A stretch of DNA of 50,308 bases, taken from the IMG/VR virus record IMGVR_UViG_3300042542_001304, positions 1-50,308 of that record, one strand, 5' to 3'. Shown here in pieces: positions 41,156 to 49,669 of the stretch. This stretch comes from a virus. Both the position numbers and the translations under genes were made by a program. Below the pieces are notes generated by a model. It saw nothing but the letters and a program-made list of their open reading frames with translations, was not told where the DNA came from and ran no database searches. Numbering within the stretch: position 1 is the first letter of the stretch; each line of letters begins with the position of its first letter.

Positions 41156-41631
41156 TAGTCTTTACTCTTAATTTTCTGTGGTTTGCGTTCTGGATCGGAT
41201 TCCCAAATTACTTTTGCTTCATTACCAATTTTACCATCAACTGGACATGGAGTACCAGCATTCATCATAGCAGTAAATACTCGTTCATCTTGGCAAAGAG
41301 TAGCAACAGCGGCCACTTTCATGCCCATGTCGTGGAGAGTTTTAGAAAGTTTTAATCGTTCACAGTTTTTATCTACAAAAGTGGATCCAATAGCGATACC
41401 AAGAATTTGAGTCTGAGCTGCACCAGAAACACCTACGGCACAAAGGTCATTATTAATAGATGTAATGTTTGGTGCTACAGCAGTTGGTGGTGGAGATTTA
41501 ACTGTTGTGGTACTATTGGATGTGGAATCGTTGGTACTTCTGGTTGTGGAATCTGTAACGATAGGGTCCGCAAATACATTGCCAACAAATAACATTGCTG
41601 TTATAATTGGAATTACTTTACTTTTAAACAT
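41155..41631 (-). CDS. Secreted Cys-containing protein
   Basis: A 158-residue minus-strand protein. Signal peptide MFKSKVIPIITAMLFVGNVFA (about 21 residues), a Ser/Thr-rich segment, then KNCERLKLSKTLHDMGMKVAAVATLCQDERVF and NAGTPCPVDG with several cysteines. It is cotranscribed with, and directly upstream of, the repeat protein (one-base overlap), so the two may work together outside the cytoplasm. Similar small secreted proteins occur in other aquatic T4-like phages. Function unknown. Confidence 0.6.
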   Translation of the reverse strand: MFKSKVIPIITAMLFVGNVFADPIVTDSTTRSTNDSTSNSTTTVKSPPPTAVAPNITSINNDLCAVGVSGAAQTQILGIAIGSTFVDKNCERLKLSKTLHDMGMKVAAVATLCQDERVFTAMMNAGTPCPVDGKIGNEAKVIWESDPERKPQKIKSKD

Positions 41632-41710
41632 TTATTTTTGATAAAGGTTGTCCTCTACCATCCTCTGTTAGATTTTTTAATGGGGATAATAAAGAATACC
41701 GAATGTCAGG

Positions 41711-41739
41711 TTGACATGGAGAGATAAATTTGATATAAT
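41711..41739 (+). promoter_or_regulatory. Perfect consensus sigma70 promoter (plus strand)
   Basis: TTGACA (41711-41716), a 17-base spacer and TATAAT (41734-41739) match the consensus exactly. It reads toward the small barrel gene and gp43. It is the strongest sigma70 promoter in the window. Confidence 0.92.
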
Positions 41740-41758
41740 TTCACATCAACTACATATG

Positions 41759-41766
41759 TATTTATA
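41759..41766 (-). promoter_or_regulatory. Consensus late promoter (minus strand) for the secreted block
   Basis: On the minus strand this reads TATAAATA, a perfect T4 late octamer, 128 bases before the ATG at 41631. It overlaps the leader of the plus-strand early unit, giving divergent early and late transcription from one region. Confidence 0.65.
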
Positions 41767-41770
41767 ACAG

Positions 41771-41788
41771 ACTTGATTCATATCAAGT
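41771..41788 (+). promoter_or_regulatory. Hairpin in the 5' leader of the gp43 unit
   Basis: ACTTGAT (41771-41777) and ATCAAGT (41782-41788) form a perfect 7-bp stem with a TCAT loop, 23 bases before the ATG at 41811 and upstream of a TGGAGG site. A translational control site for gp43-type autoregulation or RegA is possible; inferred from position. Confidence 0.5.
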
Positions 41789-41810
41789 CAATATTCGCTC
41801 TGGAGGTAAT

Positions 41811-42122
41811 ATGGAAGTATTAGCATTAAAATTAGTAACTGGTGAGGACTTACTTGGTGAATTGGAATCTCAATCGGAAACAGAATTCGTTATTGTAAAT
41901 CCGGTTGGTATTGCAGTTGTTCGTGGTCCTGATGGTAAACCACAAGTTGGATTTTCACCGTTTCCCATTCATGCCGAACAAAAATCAGGTGCAACTATTG
42001 CCTTGGCTAAGAAAAATGTAGTATACTCATACACACCAGCAGAAGATTTTATTTCTAACTATAATTCAATCTTTGGTTCTGGTATTGTTCTACCACCACA
42101 AAAACAACTAATCACAGGTTAA
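41811..42122 (+). CDS. Small Lsm/Hfq-like barrel protein (second copy)
   Basis: A 103-residue protein with a TGGAGG ribosome-binding site. MEVLALKLVTGEDLLGELES and FVIVNPVGIAVVRG mirror the start of the protein at 23366 (KIVRLKNGEDIIGNL, EPMSVNVVMKG). The last part (YTPAEDFISNYNSIFGSG) also parallels it, but the acidic tail is missing. Its placement directly before gp43 suggests it may regulate the polymerase; this is inferred. Confidence 0.6.
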   Translation: MEVLALKLVTGEDLLGELESQSETEFVIVNPVGIAVVRGPDGKPQVGFSPFPIHAEQKSGATIALAKKNVVYSYTPAEDFISNYNSIFGSGIVLPPQKQLITG

Positions 42123-42123
42123 A

Positions 42124-44661
42124 TTGAGTTCATTCTATACAAATGTTCAGAGTATCGGTGGTAACATACTCTATCGTGGCATTCAAAACGGCAAAAAGAT
42201 AAAGACAAAGGTCGAGTATTCTCCATCTTTGTTTTTGCCATCCAAAAAAATCACCAACTTTACAAATTTAGAGGGTGATTATCTTGACGAAAAGAGGTTC
42301 GCCAATATCAAAGCAGCCAGAGATTATATCAAACAATTTGATGGTGTGTCTGGTGCCTCTATGATTTATGGCCAAACTCGTTTTGAATATGCTTTCATTG
42401 CTGACCAACATAAAGGTATGGTCGACTATGATTATGACAAAATAACAATCGCCATTATAGACATTGAGGTTGGTTCGGAGAATGGCTTTCCCGATCCATA
42501 CCAAGCAAACGAACCTATTACTGCAATCGCAATTCGACAACTGAATGGCGGTATTACGGTTTACGGATGTGGTGAGTATCAAGTTCAAGGCGAAGAAATC
42601 TATATTCGTTGTAAAGATGAATACAATCTTTGCAAAACATTTTTAAATCACTTCAAAGATAATTATCCAGATATCATTACTGGTTGGAATACAAAGTTCT
42701 TTGATATACCATATCTCATTAATCGTTTCAGAAAGATTCTTGGTGATGATGAATCCAAAAAACTATCACCATGGAATTTTATTACTGAGAGAAATGCCTA
42801 TGTCAATAATCGCCAGTTGATTGATTATACACTAGTGGGCATCTCATCGCTTGATTATATTGAACTATACAAATGGTATGCTCCTGGCGGTAAGTCACAA
42901 GAATCATATCGTCTGGATAATATTGCACAAGTTGAACTTGGTGAAGGCAAGATTGCATATGATGAATATGATAACCTTCATGCTCTATATCGTTTGAACT
43001 ATCAAAAGTTTATTGAGTATAATATTAAAGACGTTGATTTGATTCTTAAACTAGAAGATAAACTAAAACTTCTTGAGTTGGCTGTAACTCTAGGCTATGA
43101 TACCAAATCAAACTTTGAAGATGTGTTTGCACAAACTCGTATGTGGGACGCACTGACACATTCTTATCTGCGTGATAAAGATATTATTGTTCCACCACGA
43201 ATCGTCAAAGAAAAAGATTCAGCATTTGAAGGTGCATATGTTAAAGATCCACAAGTTGGTTTACATGATTGGGTGGCATCATTTGACTTGAACAGTTTGT
43301 ATCCACATTTGATGATGCAATATAATATTTCACCAGAAACTTTAATTGAACCTGAAAATTATACAGATGCAATGCGTGAGGTTCTTTCACAAGGTGTATC
43401 TGTTGAGAAATTATTGTATAAAAAAATTGATACTTCAAATTTGAAAGGTGTGACAATCACGCCTAACGGACAATTTTTTCGCACAGACTTCCAAGGTTTC
43501 TTACCTAAAATGATGGAAGAAATGTATACAGATAGAAGTAAGTTTAAGAAGTTGATGTTACAAGCAAAACAAGAATATGAAAATGAAAAAGATTCAAACA
43601 AACTCTATGAAATCGAAAAACGAATTGCCAAATACAACAACATTCAACTTGCAAAAAAAGTTTCCCTTAATTCTGCTTACGGTGCTCTCGGTAGTCAATA
43701 TTTTCGTTTTTATGACCTTCGTATGGCCCTTGGTGTTACTACTGCTGGCCAGTTAAGTATTCGTTGGATTGAAAATAAAATTAATGATTACATGAACAAA
43801 CTACTGGAAACAGATAGTAAAGATTATGTGATTGCTTCTGATACAGATTCAATCTATCTCCGCATGGGTGAATTGGTTAACAAATTTATCAAAGATACAT
43901 CAGACAAACAAAAAGTAATTTCTCTTATGGATAAAATCTGTGAAGATAAACTTCAACCATACATTGATAAGTGTTATGGTGAACTTGGAAATTATGTTCA
44001 TGCCTATCAACAAAAAATGGAGATGAAACGAGAAGGTCTATCCAACAAAGGCATCTGGACTGCCAAGAAACGATACATTCTGAATGTGTATAATAATGAA
44101 GGTGTTCAATATAAAGAACCACAGATGAAAGTCATGGGTCTTGAAATGATTAAATCATCGACACCATCTGCCATCCGTGAGAGAATGAAAGAAGCCATTC
44201 AGTTAATGGTAAATGGTACACAAGAAGATGTATATAAATTTATTGAAGATTTTAGAAAAGAATTCAAAACATTACCTGTAGAAGAAATCTCTTTTCCTCG
44301 TGGCCTTAATGGCCTAAATACCTATTCCGATGCATCAACATTGTATAAGAAAGGCACACCAATTCATGTCAAAGGTGCCATTCTTTATAATCACAATCTG
44401 AAACAAAAGAATCTAACCAAGAAATATCAACTCATTCAAGAAGGTGAAAAGGTTAAGTTTACTTACCTAAAGATGCCTAATCCATTTAAAGATACAGTCA
44501 TTTCGTATCCATCTCGTTTACCAAAAGAATTCGAATTGCAAGAGTATATTGATTATGATATGCAATTTGATAAGGCATTCTTAGAACCAATTAAAGTTAT
44601 TCTGGATTGTATGGGCTGGAAAACAGAAAAAACAAGTTCAATAGAGGATTTCTTCTCATGA
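42124..44661 (+). CDS. gp43: DNA polymerase gp43 (family B)
   Basis: An 845-residue replicative polymerase. Exonuclease motifs: DIEVGS (D113, E115), GWNTKFFDIPYL and YNIKDVDLI; polymerase motifs: FDLNSLYPHL (~386-395), KVSLNSAYGALGS, and SDTDSIY (~571). The start is a TTG at 42124, which aligns SSFYTNVQSIGGNIL with T4 KEFYISIETVGNNIV; no ATG fits. The C-terminus SIEDFFS is a likely clamp-binding tail. It overlaps the next gene by 4 bases. Confidence 0.97.
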   Translation: MSSFYTNVQSIGGNILYRGIQNGKKIKTKVEYSPSLFLPSKKITNFTNLEGDYLDEKRFANIKAARDYIKQFDGVSGASMIYGQTRFEYAFIADQHKGMVDYDYDKITIAIIDIEVGSENGFPDPYQANEPITAIAIRQLNGGITVYGCGEYQVQGEEIYIRCKDEYNLCKTFLNHFKDNYPDIITGWNTKFFDIPYLINRFRKILGDDESKKLSPWNFITERNAYVNNRQLIDYTLVGISSLDYIELYKWYAPGGKSQESYRLDNIAQVELGEGKIAYDEYDNLHALYRLNYQKFIEYNIKDVDLILKLEDKLKLLELAVTLGYDTKSNFEDVFAQTRMWDALTHSYLRDKDIIVPPRIVKEKDSAFEGAYVKDPQVGLHDWVASFDLNSLYPHLMMQYNISPETLIEPENYTDAMREVLSQGVSVEKLLYKKIDTSNLKGVTITPNGQFFRTDFQGFLPKMMEEMYTDRSKFKKLMLQAKQEYENEKDSNKLYEIEKRIAKYNNIQLAKKVSLNSAYGALGSQYFRFYDLRMALGVTTAGQLSIRWIENKINDYMNKLLETDSKDYVIASDTDSIYLRMGELVNKFIKDTSDKQKVISLMDKICEDKLQPYIDKCYGELGNYVHAYQQKMEMKREGLSNKGIWTAKKRYILNVYNNEGVQYKEPQMKVMGLEMIKSSTPSAIRERMKEAIQLMVNGTQEDVYKFIEDFRKEFKTLPVEEISFPRGLNGLNTYSDASTLYKKGTPIHVKGAILYNHNLKQKNLTKKYQLIQEGEKVKFTYLKMPNPFKDTVISYPSRLPKEFELQEYIDYDMQFDKAFLEPIKVILDCMGWKTEKTSSIEDFFS

Positions 44662-45578
44662 TACTAATCATATTAACATTCTTAGCGGCATTCTTATTAT
44701 CTGGTACTGCTGCTTATTATTCAGTTATTGGTCTTGCACTCATATTCTCTGGCGCATTTTGGCCAGTTGTTATTATGGGTTCAACACTTGAATTTGCCAA
44801 ATTAATTACTGCATCATGGCTATATAATAATTGGCAGAAAACTAATATTTTATTGAAGTCATACTTGACGGCTGCCGTTGTCATCTTAATGTTTATTACT
44901 TCAATGGGTATTTTTGGTTTCTTGGCCAAATCACATATTGATTCTACATTAGATGCTGGTGCAAATACTGCCGAACTCAAAACACTCAATTCACAACAGA
45001 AGATTGCCGAACAACGACTAGAATATTTACTCAAGCGTGCCGGTAATCCTGAAACTGCTTCTGTTCAAATTGATAGACAGATTCAAACAACACAAAAAGA
45101 ATTGGCCGAAATCAACAAGAAAAAGTTACCACTTCTTAAAGAAGAAAATAAATTAGTGGCAGATGTTGGTCCAATCAAATATGTGGCAGACATATTCTTT
45201 GGTAGTGGTGACGGTGCCTTAGATAAGGCTGTAAGACTGGTAATCTTCATGATTATGCTTGTATTTGACCCTCTAGCTGTGTTATTATTGATAGCAGGAA
45301 ACATATCTTACAAGGAAAAATATGGAAGCAAGAGTTCACTTCCCATTTCGGTACCTAGGCCTACTAAGCAGAGGCGAAAAACAGTTTCGCCAGTTAAAGA
45401 ATCGCCGAGTAATACGGTTGAAATCCCCAAAGAGAACTTGGTTGCAATCGAGGAGGATGAGGCACCTAAAAATAAAAAGAAGGGCTTTCCGAGGCGTGAG
45501 GCGGATCGCATAAGTAAATATGATGAGAAAGCAGAACTTGCTTTTAAAGAAAAAAGATTAGATGGTGGTGACTTTTAA
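44658..45578 (+). CDS. Multispanning membrane protein with coiled coil
   Basis: A 306-residue protein; the start is ATG 44658, overlapping the gp43 stop (ATGA). Hydrophobic segments: residues ~1-20, 22-45, 68-92 and 190-212. Between the third and fourth segments lies a coiled coil (QQKIAEQRLEYLLKRAGN). After the last segment comes a Lys/Arg-rich tail. Similar membrane proteins sit near gp43 in aquatic T4-like phages. Function unknown; possibly a membrane anchor for phage replication or a host-takeover factor. Confidence 0.65.
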   Translation: MILIILTFLAAFLLSGTAAYYSVIGLALIFSGAFWPVVIMGSTLEFAKLITASWLYNNWQKTNILLKSYLTAAVVILMFITSMGIFGFLAKSHIDSTLDAGANTAELKTLNSQQKIAEQRLEYLLKRAGNPETASVQIDRQIQTTQKELAEINKKKLPLLKEENKLVADVGPIKYVADIFFGSGDGALDKAVRLVIFMIMLVFDPLAVLLLIAGNISYKEKYGSKSSLPISVPRPTKQRRKTVSPVKESPSNTVEIPKENLVAIEEDEAPKNKKKGFPRREADRISKYDEKAELAFKEKRLDGGDF

Positions 45579-45589
45579 AAAGGTGAATT

Positions 45590-46666
45590 ATGAGTATATT
45601 AGATAAAATTAAAAAGAACAGTAGTATTAAAGAATCAGCAATTCTTTCTAAATCAAAGTTCTTTACTGACAAAGATATGATACCAACGGCAGTTCCCATT
45701 ATTAATGTGGCGTTGTCCGGTAAATTAGATGGCGGTTTAACACCCGGTCTTACAATGTGGGCAGGTCCATCAAAACACTTTAAGACCGCTTTTTCGTTAT
45801 TGATGGCAAAAAGTTATTTGGACAAATATGAAGATGCAGCGTTACTATTCTATGATTCGGAGTTTGGCACTCCTCAGTCTTATTTTGACAGCTTTGGTAT
45901 TGATACCAGTAGAGTTCTACATACACCTCTTACTGATATTGAACAATTAAAGTTTGATGTTATGCAACAATTAACCCAATTAGAACGTAATGATAAGTTA
46001 ATTATTATTATTGATTCGATTGGTAATTTGGCTTCAAAGAAAGAAGTTGAAGATGCCTTGGCGGAAAAGTCTGTTGCCGATATGTCAAGAGCAAAACAAG
46101 TGAAATCATTATTCAGAATGATAACTCCTCATTTAAATCTTAAAGATATTCCAATGATTGTAGTAAATCATACCTACATGGAAATTGGAATGTTCCCTAA
46201 AGCAATCGTAGGTGGTGGAACAGGTTCATACTATTCTGCTGATAATATCTTTATTATTGGACGCCAGCAAGAAAAAGAAGGTACTGAGGTTGTTGGTTAT
46301 AACTTCATTATTAATGTGGAGAAATCCCGATATGTTAAAGAAAAGTCTAAAATTCCTGTTACGGTTCGTCACGATGGTGGCATTAGTAAGTGGAGTGGGT
46401 TACTTGACCTTGCTCTTGAATCGGGTCATGTTGTTAAGCCGTCCAATGGTTGGTACAGCAAAGTGGACGCCGATGGTGTTATAGAAGATAAAAAATACCG
46501 CATTAAAGAAACCGATTCATCAGATTTTTGGTTACCAATTCTTAAACAAAAATCCTTCCAAGATTTTGTGCAGAACACTTACCAAATTGCTTCAGGTAAT
46601 ATTATGCAAGGAGATGTTGACCAAGCATTTGAAGTGGAGACAACGAACGGAGTAGATGATGAGTAA
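45590..46666 (+). CDS. uvsX: UvsX recombinase (RecA/RAD51-like)
   Basis: A 358-residue protein; T4 UvsX is 391. Walker A GPSKHFKTAF (59-68) and Walker B IIIIDSIGNL near residue 140; the DNA-binding loop region contains GGGTGSYYSAD. It catalyses strand exchange in recombination-dependent replication with UvsY. AAAGGTGAATT precedes the ATG. It overlaps the next gene by 11 bases. Confidence 0.96.
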   Translation: MSILDKIKKNSSIKESAILSKSKFFTDKDMIPTAVPIINVALSGKLDGGLTPGLTMWAGPSKHFKTAFSLLMAKSYLDKYEDAALLFYDSEFGTPQSYFDSFGIDTSRVLHTPLTDIEQLKFDVMQQLTQLERNDKLIIIIDSIGNLASKKEVEDALAEKSVADMSRAKQVKSLFRMITPHLNLKDIPMIVVNHTYMEIGMFPKAIVGGGTGSYYSADNIFIIGRQQEKEGTEVVGYNFIINVEKSRYVKEKSKIPVTVRHDGGISKWSGLLDLALESGHVVKPSNGWYSKVDADGVIEDKKYRIKETDSSDFWLPILKQKSFQDFVQNTYQIASGNIMQGDVDQAFEVETTNGVDDE

Positions 46667-46898
46667 TGAAGATGCTAAATTAAAACATTCTAAGCGTATT
46701 CAAAAAACTCAAAATCAAATTAAGAAACAAACTAAAATTGCCAAATCACATGGTATGCCGGTAGATGAACCACACAAATTTGCCAAACACCATGCAATGG
46801 ACTGTGGTAATCCCGAATGTGTAATGTGTGGTAACCCTAGAAAAGTATGGAAAGAAAAAACCATACAAGAAAAAAGATTTGAGGTGACTGGTGATTGA
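46656..46898 (+). CDS. Small zinc-ribbon-like protein
   Basis: An 80-residue basic protein. The C-terminal CGNPECVMCGNPRK gives a C-x4-C-x2-C group (preceded by His residues in KFAKHHAMD) that could bind zinc. The first half is Lys/Gln-rich. It overlaps uvsX and is followed by the GTG-start gene. Related small proteins occur near uvsX in aquatic T4-like phages. Function unknown. Confidence 0.6.
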   Translation: MMSNEDAKLKHSKRIQKTQNQIKKQTKIAKSHGMPVDEPHKFAKHHAMDCGNPECVMCGNPRKVWKEKTIQEKRFEVTGD

Positions 46899-47211
46899 AG
46901 GTACAGATTATTGTTTCATTTATCCTAAAGATGATTCAACAGCGGTACACATAAGGTTCTTACAAGGACCATATAAAGATACCGTATTCAAATATGGTAA
47001 GGTAAAGTTCAAAGAAGAAAATGAACAAATGTATTTACTTTTTGCTTATGATGTGTTAGAATCTACAATAGATAAACCCAAGAATTTGGAAAAAGATGAC
47101 AAGTTTAAAAATTACCTAGGTGATTTACTTGTAGAATTGATGTCAAACAATATTGAGCAGGAAATAGTGGATGAAACTGGAACAGACGATATTAAAAAAC
47201 CTGATTTATAA
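46891..47211 (+). CDS. Small barrel-like protein (GTG start)
   Basis: A 106-residue protein with a GTG start at 46891 preceded by GAGG, overlapping the upstream gene by 8 bases. IEGTDYCFIYPKDDSTAVHIRFLQGPYKDTVFKYGKVKF is beta-rich; the C-terminal half is helical and acidic. No family recognised. It overlaps gp41 by 41 bases, so expression with the helicase is likely. Confidence 0.55.
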   Translation: MIEGTDYCFIYPKDDSTAVHIRFLQGPYKDTVFKYGKVKFKEENEQMYLLFAYDVLESTIDKPKNLEKDDKFKNYLGDLLVELMSNNIEQEIVDETGTDDIKKPDL

Positions 47212-48562
47212 TGAGGACTTTCTACGGAAAGTTTTACCATTTTTAAAGACGGAATATTTTAGTGATAGTGTAGAGAGAACTTTATTTAATGAAATTACAT
47301 CATTCACGGAGACTTACAATAACACGGCAACGATTGAAGCACTTAGTATTGCCGTCAAAGAAAAGAGAAATCTCACAGCTGATGAAGTTCAGAGATGCGA
47401 AAGTTATCTATCAGAGATTGAGAAGATTAAGTCTACAGAAACCGAGGTTCAATGGCTTGTTGACAAAACCGAACAATTCTGTCAAGAGAAAGCCATCTAC
47501 AACGCAGTATTGGGGTCTATTTCAATTCTCGATGGCAAAGATAAAACTCACGACAAAGGCCAGATTCCCAAGATATTATCAGACGCCTTAGCCGTTTCGT
47601 TTGACAACTCCGTAGGACATGATTATTTACAGGACTCAGATGCTCGATATGAATTCTATCACAGAAAAGAAGAAAGAATCCCCTTTGACCTCGATTACTT
47701 CAACAAAATCACCAAAGGCGGTCTACCAGCTAAAACACTTAATATTGCTTTGGCGGGGACTGGTGTTGGTAAATCTCTTTTTATGTGTCATGTGGCTGCT
47801 TCGTGCATGGTTCAGGGTAAAAATGTACTTTACATCACTTTGGAAATGAGTGAAGAAAAGATTGCAGAACGAATTGATGCCAATTTATTGAATGTAACAA
47901 TTGATGATTTGATGGAGTTACCAAAGGACATATATGATAAAAAGGTTACCAGAGTCCGTGAAAAAACAACTGGCAAACTTATTATCAAAGAATATCCAAC
48001 TGCCTCAGCATCAACTATTCACTTTAGGACACTATTAAATGAACTTAATCTCAAGAGGTCTTTTGTACCTGATATTATATTCGTTGACTATCTCAATATT
48101 TGTTGTTCTGCTCGTATTAAGGCTGGTGCGAATATTAATTCCTACACCTACGTTAAAGCAATTGCAGAAGAACTACGAGGCCTTGCTGTTGAGTATAATG
48201 TTCCTATTGTATCTGCTACACAAACTACCCGTTCAGGATTTACTTCCAGTGATCCGGGACTTGAGGACACGAGCGAGTCGTTCGGACTTCCCGCCACCGC
48301 AGACTTGATGTTTGCTTTAATTTCTTCTGAAGAACTAGAAGAACTTGGTCAAATCATGGTTAAACAATTGAAGAATCGATATAATGATCCAACATTTCAT
48401 AAACGATTTACTCTTGGTGTTGATAGAGCCAAAATGAAATTATATGATGTTGAGCAGGCTGCACAGATGGGTATCGCAGATGCTGGACATGATAAGCCAC
48501 TAAACACATTTGGTACAAGAGAGGAAAAACAAAAGAAATCATTTAGTGGATTTAAAGTATGA
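47171..48562 (+). CDS. gp41: Replicative DNA helicase gp41 (DnaB-like)
   Basis: A 463-residue protein; T4 gp41 is 475. ILKNLIYNEDFLRKVLPFL at the start matches T4 gp41 (ILSHLIFDQAYFSKVWPYM). The RecA-like domain has Walker A LAGTGVGKSLF (~194-204), Walker B IIFVDYLNIC, and NSYTYVKAIAEELRGLAVE. It unwinds DNA at the fork and works with the gp61 primase, which is not in this window. The stop overlaps the next ATG by 4 bases. Confidence 0.95.
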   Translation: MKLEQTILKNLIYNEDFLRKVLPFLKTEYFSDSVERTLFNEITSFTETYNNTATIEALSIAVKEKRNLTADEVQRCESYLSEIEKIKSTETEVQWLVDKTEQFCQEKAIYNAVLGSISILDGKDKTHDKGQIPKILSDALAVSFDNSVGHDYLQDSDARYEFYHRKEERIPFDLDYFNKITKGGLPAKTLNIALAGTGVGKSLFMCHVAASCMVQGKNVLYITLEMSEEKIAERIDANLLNVTIDDLMELPKDIYDKKVTRVREKTTGKLIIKEYPTASASTIHFRTLLNELNLKRSFVPDIIFVDYLNICCSARIKAGANINSYTYVKAIAEELRGLAVEYNVPIVSATQTTRSGFTSSDPGLEDTSESFGLPATADLMFALISSEELEELGQIMVKQLKNRYNDPTFHKRFTLGVDRAKMKLYDVEQAAQMGIADAGHDKPLNTFGTREEKQKKSFSGFKV

Positions 48563-49668
48563 TAATCTCCAGAGAAAATGGTTTGTATTGTGCTAAGGCC
48601 TTTCATGATTACTTTAGTAACATTGAAAGTACCGAAGAATACATGCGTGATGAGAAACTAAAGAATGTGGCTGATATGCCATCTTCTTTATTTCCAATTG
48701 AAGATGATTTGTTCTCCGATTTCACAATGCACCCAAAAGATATGGATATTGAAGTATGTGAAATACCAAATGATGTTTGGGAGCCATTACTTGCCATTAC
48801 CAGTTCTCATATCAATAAATCACCTGTTGGTAAGAATATTCAATTGGCAGTCAAAGAAAGAAACTCAGGAAAGATTCTAGGATTCATTCGTTTAGGTTCA
48901 CCAGTCATCTATATGAAACCTCGTAACGACTACCTAGGACAAGTTTGGATTCAAAATGAAGATACTGCCAAGCGGTTCAATACAGCTTGTGTTATGGGTT
49001 TCGTAATTGTACCATCTCAACCATTTGGTTTTAATTACCTAGGCGGTAAACTTCTATCTGCCATTTGTACCAGTCATACTGTAAGAGAAATCTGTAATAA
49101 AAAATATGATATGAATATCTGCTTATTTGAAACTACCAGTTTATATGGTAGTACCAAATCAGTATCACAATATGATGGTATGAAACCTTACATTCGTTTT
49201 AAAGGTCTAACAGAATCGGATATTGTACCGATGATGCACGGCCAAAGATATACAGATTTGAAAAAATATGTGGAAGATATTACTGGTGATTTGTTGGGTG
49301 GAGATACTTCAACAACAAGTAGAAAACTCAGAACATTTACTAAGATTATTGCTCTCACCAAAGCTGCATTAAAAGGAACACCTGAGGGAGATGCTTTCTC
49401 TTTAACGATTGAGAACGCCAAAAAGTTGACAGAAAAGAAACGATATTATATTTCTGATTATGGATTTAAGAATACAGTAGATTACATGAACTGTAAGACT
49501 AATAAACTTTTACCTGGTGAAAATTATGACAAACATGAACTATCTAATGTGATTGAATGGTGGCGGACCAAAGCTATAAATAGATACGAAACCCTTAAAT
49601 CTGAGGGTAGATTGAGAACAGAATTAGAAATCTGGACTTCAGGCAAAGACATTCAAATTATACGATAA
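48559..49668 (+). CDS. DUF4338/DruA-like protein (paralogue 2)
   Basis: A 369-residue protein sharing its core with the protein at 28286: ILGFIRLGSPVIYMKPRND, then MGFVIVPSQPFGFNYLGG, KLLSAICTSHTVREI and FETTSLYGSTKSVSQYDGM. It differs in its N-terminal ~85 residues and lacks the first copy's Lys-rich C-terminal region, having instead a charged helix set. The DUF4338/DruA or Mom/GNAT-like fold is a cautious reading. It overlaps gp41 by 4 bases. Confidence 0.5.
   Translation: MIISRENGLYCAKAFHDYFSNIESTEEYMRDEKLKNVADMPSSLFPIEDDLFSDFTMHPKDMDIEVCEIPNDVWEPLLAITSSHINKSPVGKNIQLAVKERNSGKILGFIRLGSPVIYMKPRNDYLGQVWIQNEDTAKRFNTACVMGFVIVPSQPFGFNYLGGKLLSAICTSHTVREICNKKYDMNICLFETTSLYGSTKSVSQYDGMKPYIRFKGLTESDIVPMMHGQRYTDLKKYVEDITGDLLGGDTSTTSRKLRTFTKIIALTKAALKGTPEGDAFSLTIENAKKLTEKKRYYISDYGFKNTVDYMNCKTNKLLPGENYDKHELSNVIEWWRTKAINRYETLKSEGRLRTELEIWTSGKDIQIIR
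49575..49582 (+). promoter_or_regulatory. Late octamer inside the end of the second DUF4338-like gene
   Basis: TATAAATA matches the T4 late consensus exactly and lies 88 bases before ATG 49670. As it is coding sequence, the match could be chance, but the next gene is otherwise without a promoter. Confidence 0.35.
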
Positions 49669-49669
49669 A

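Noticed and set aside
44317-44324. CCTAAATA inside gp43
   Set aside because: It lies in coding sequence far from any gene start, so a promoter role is unsupported.
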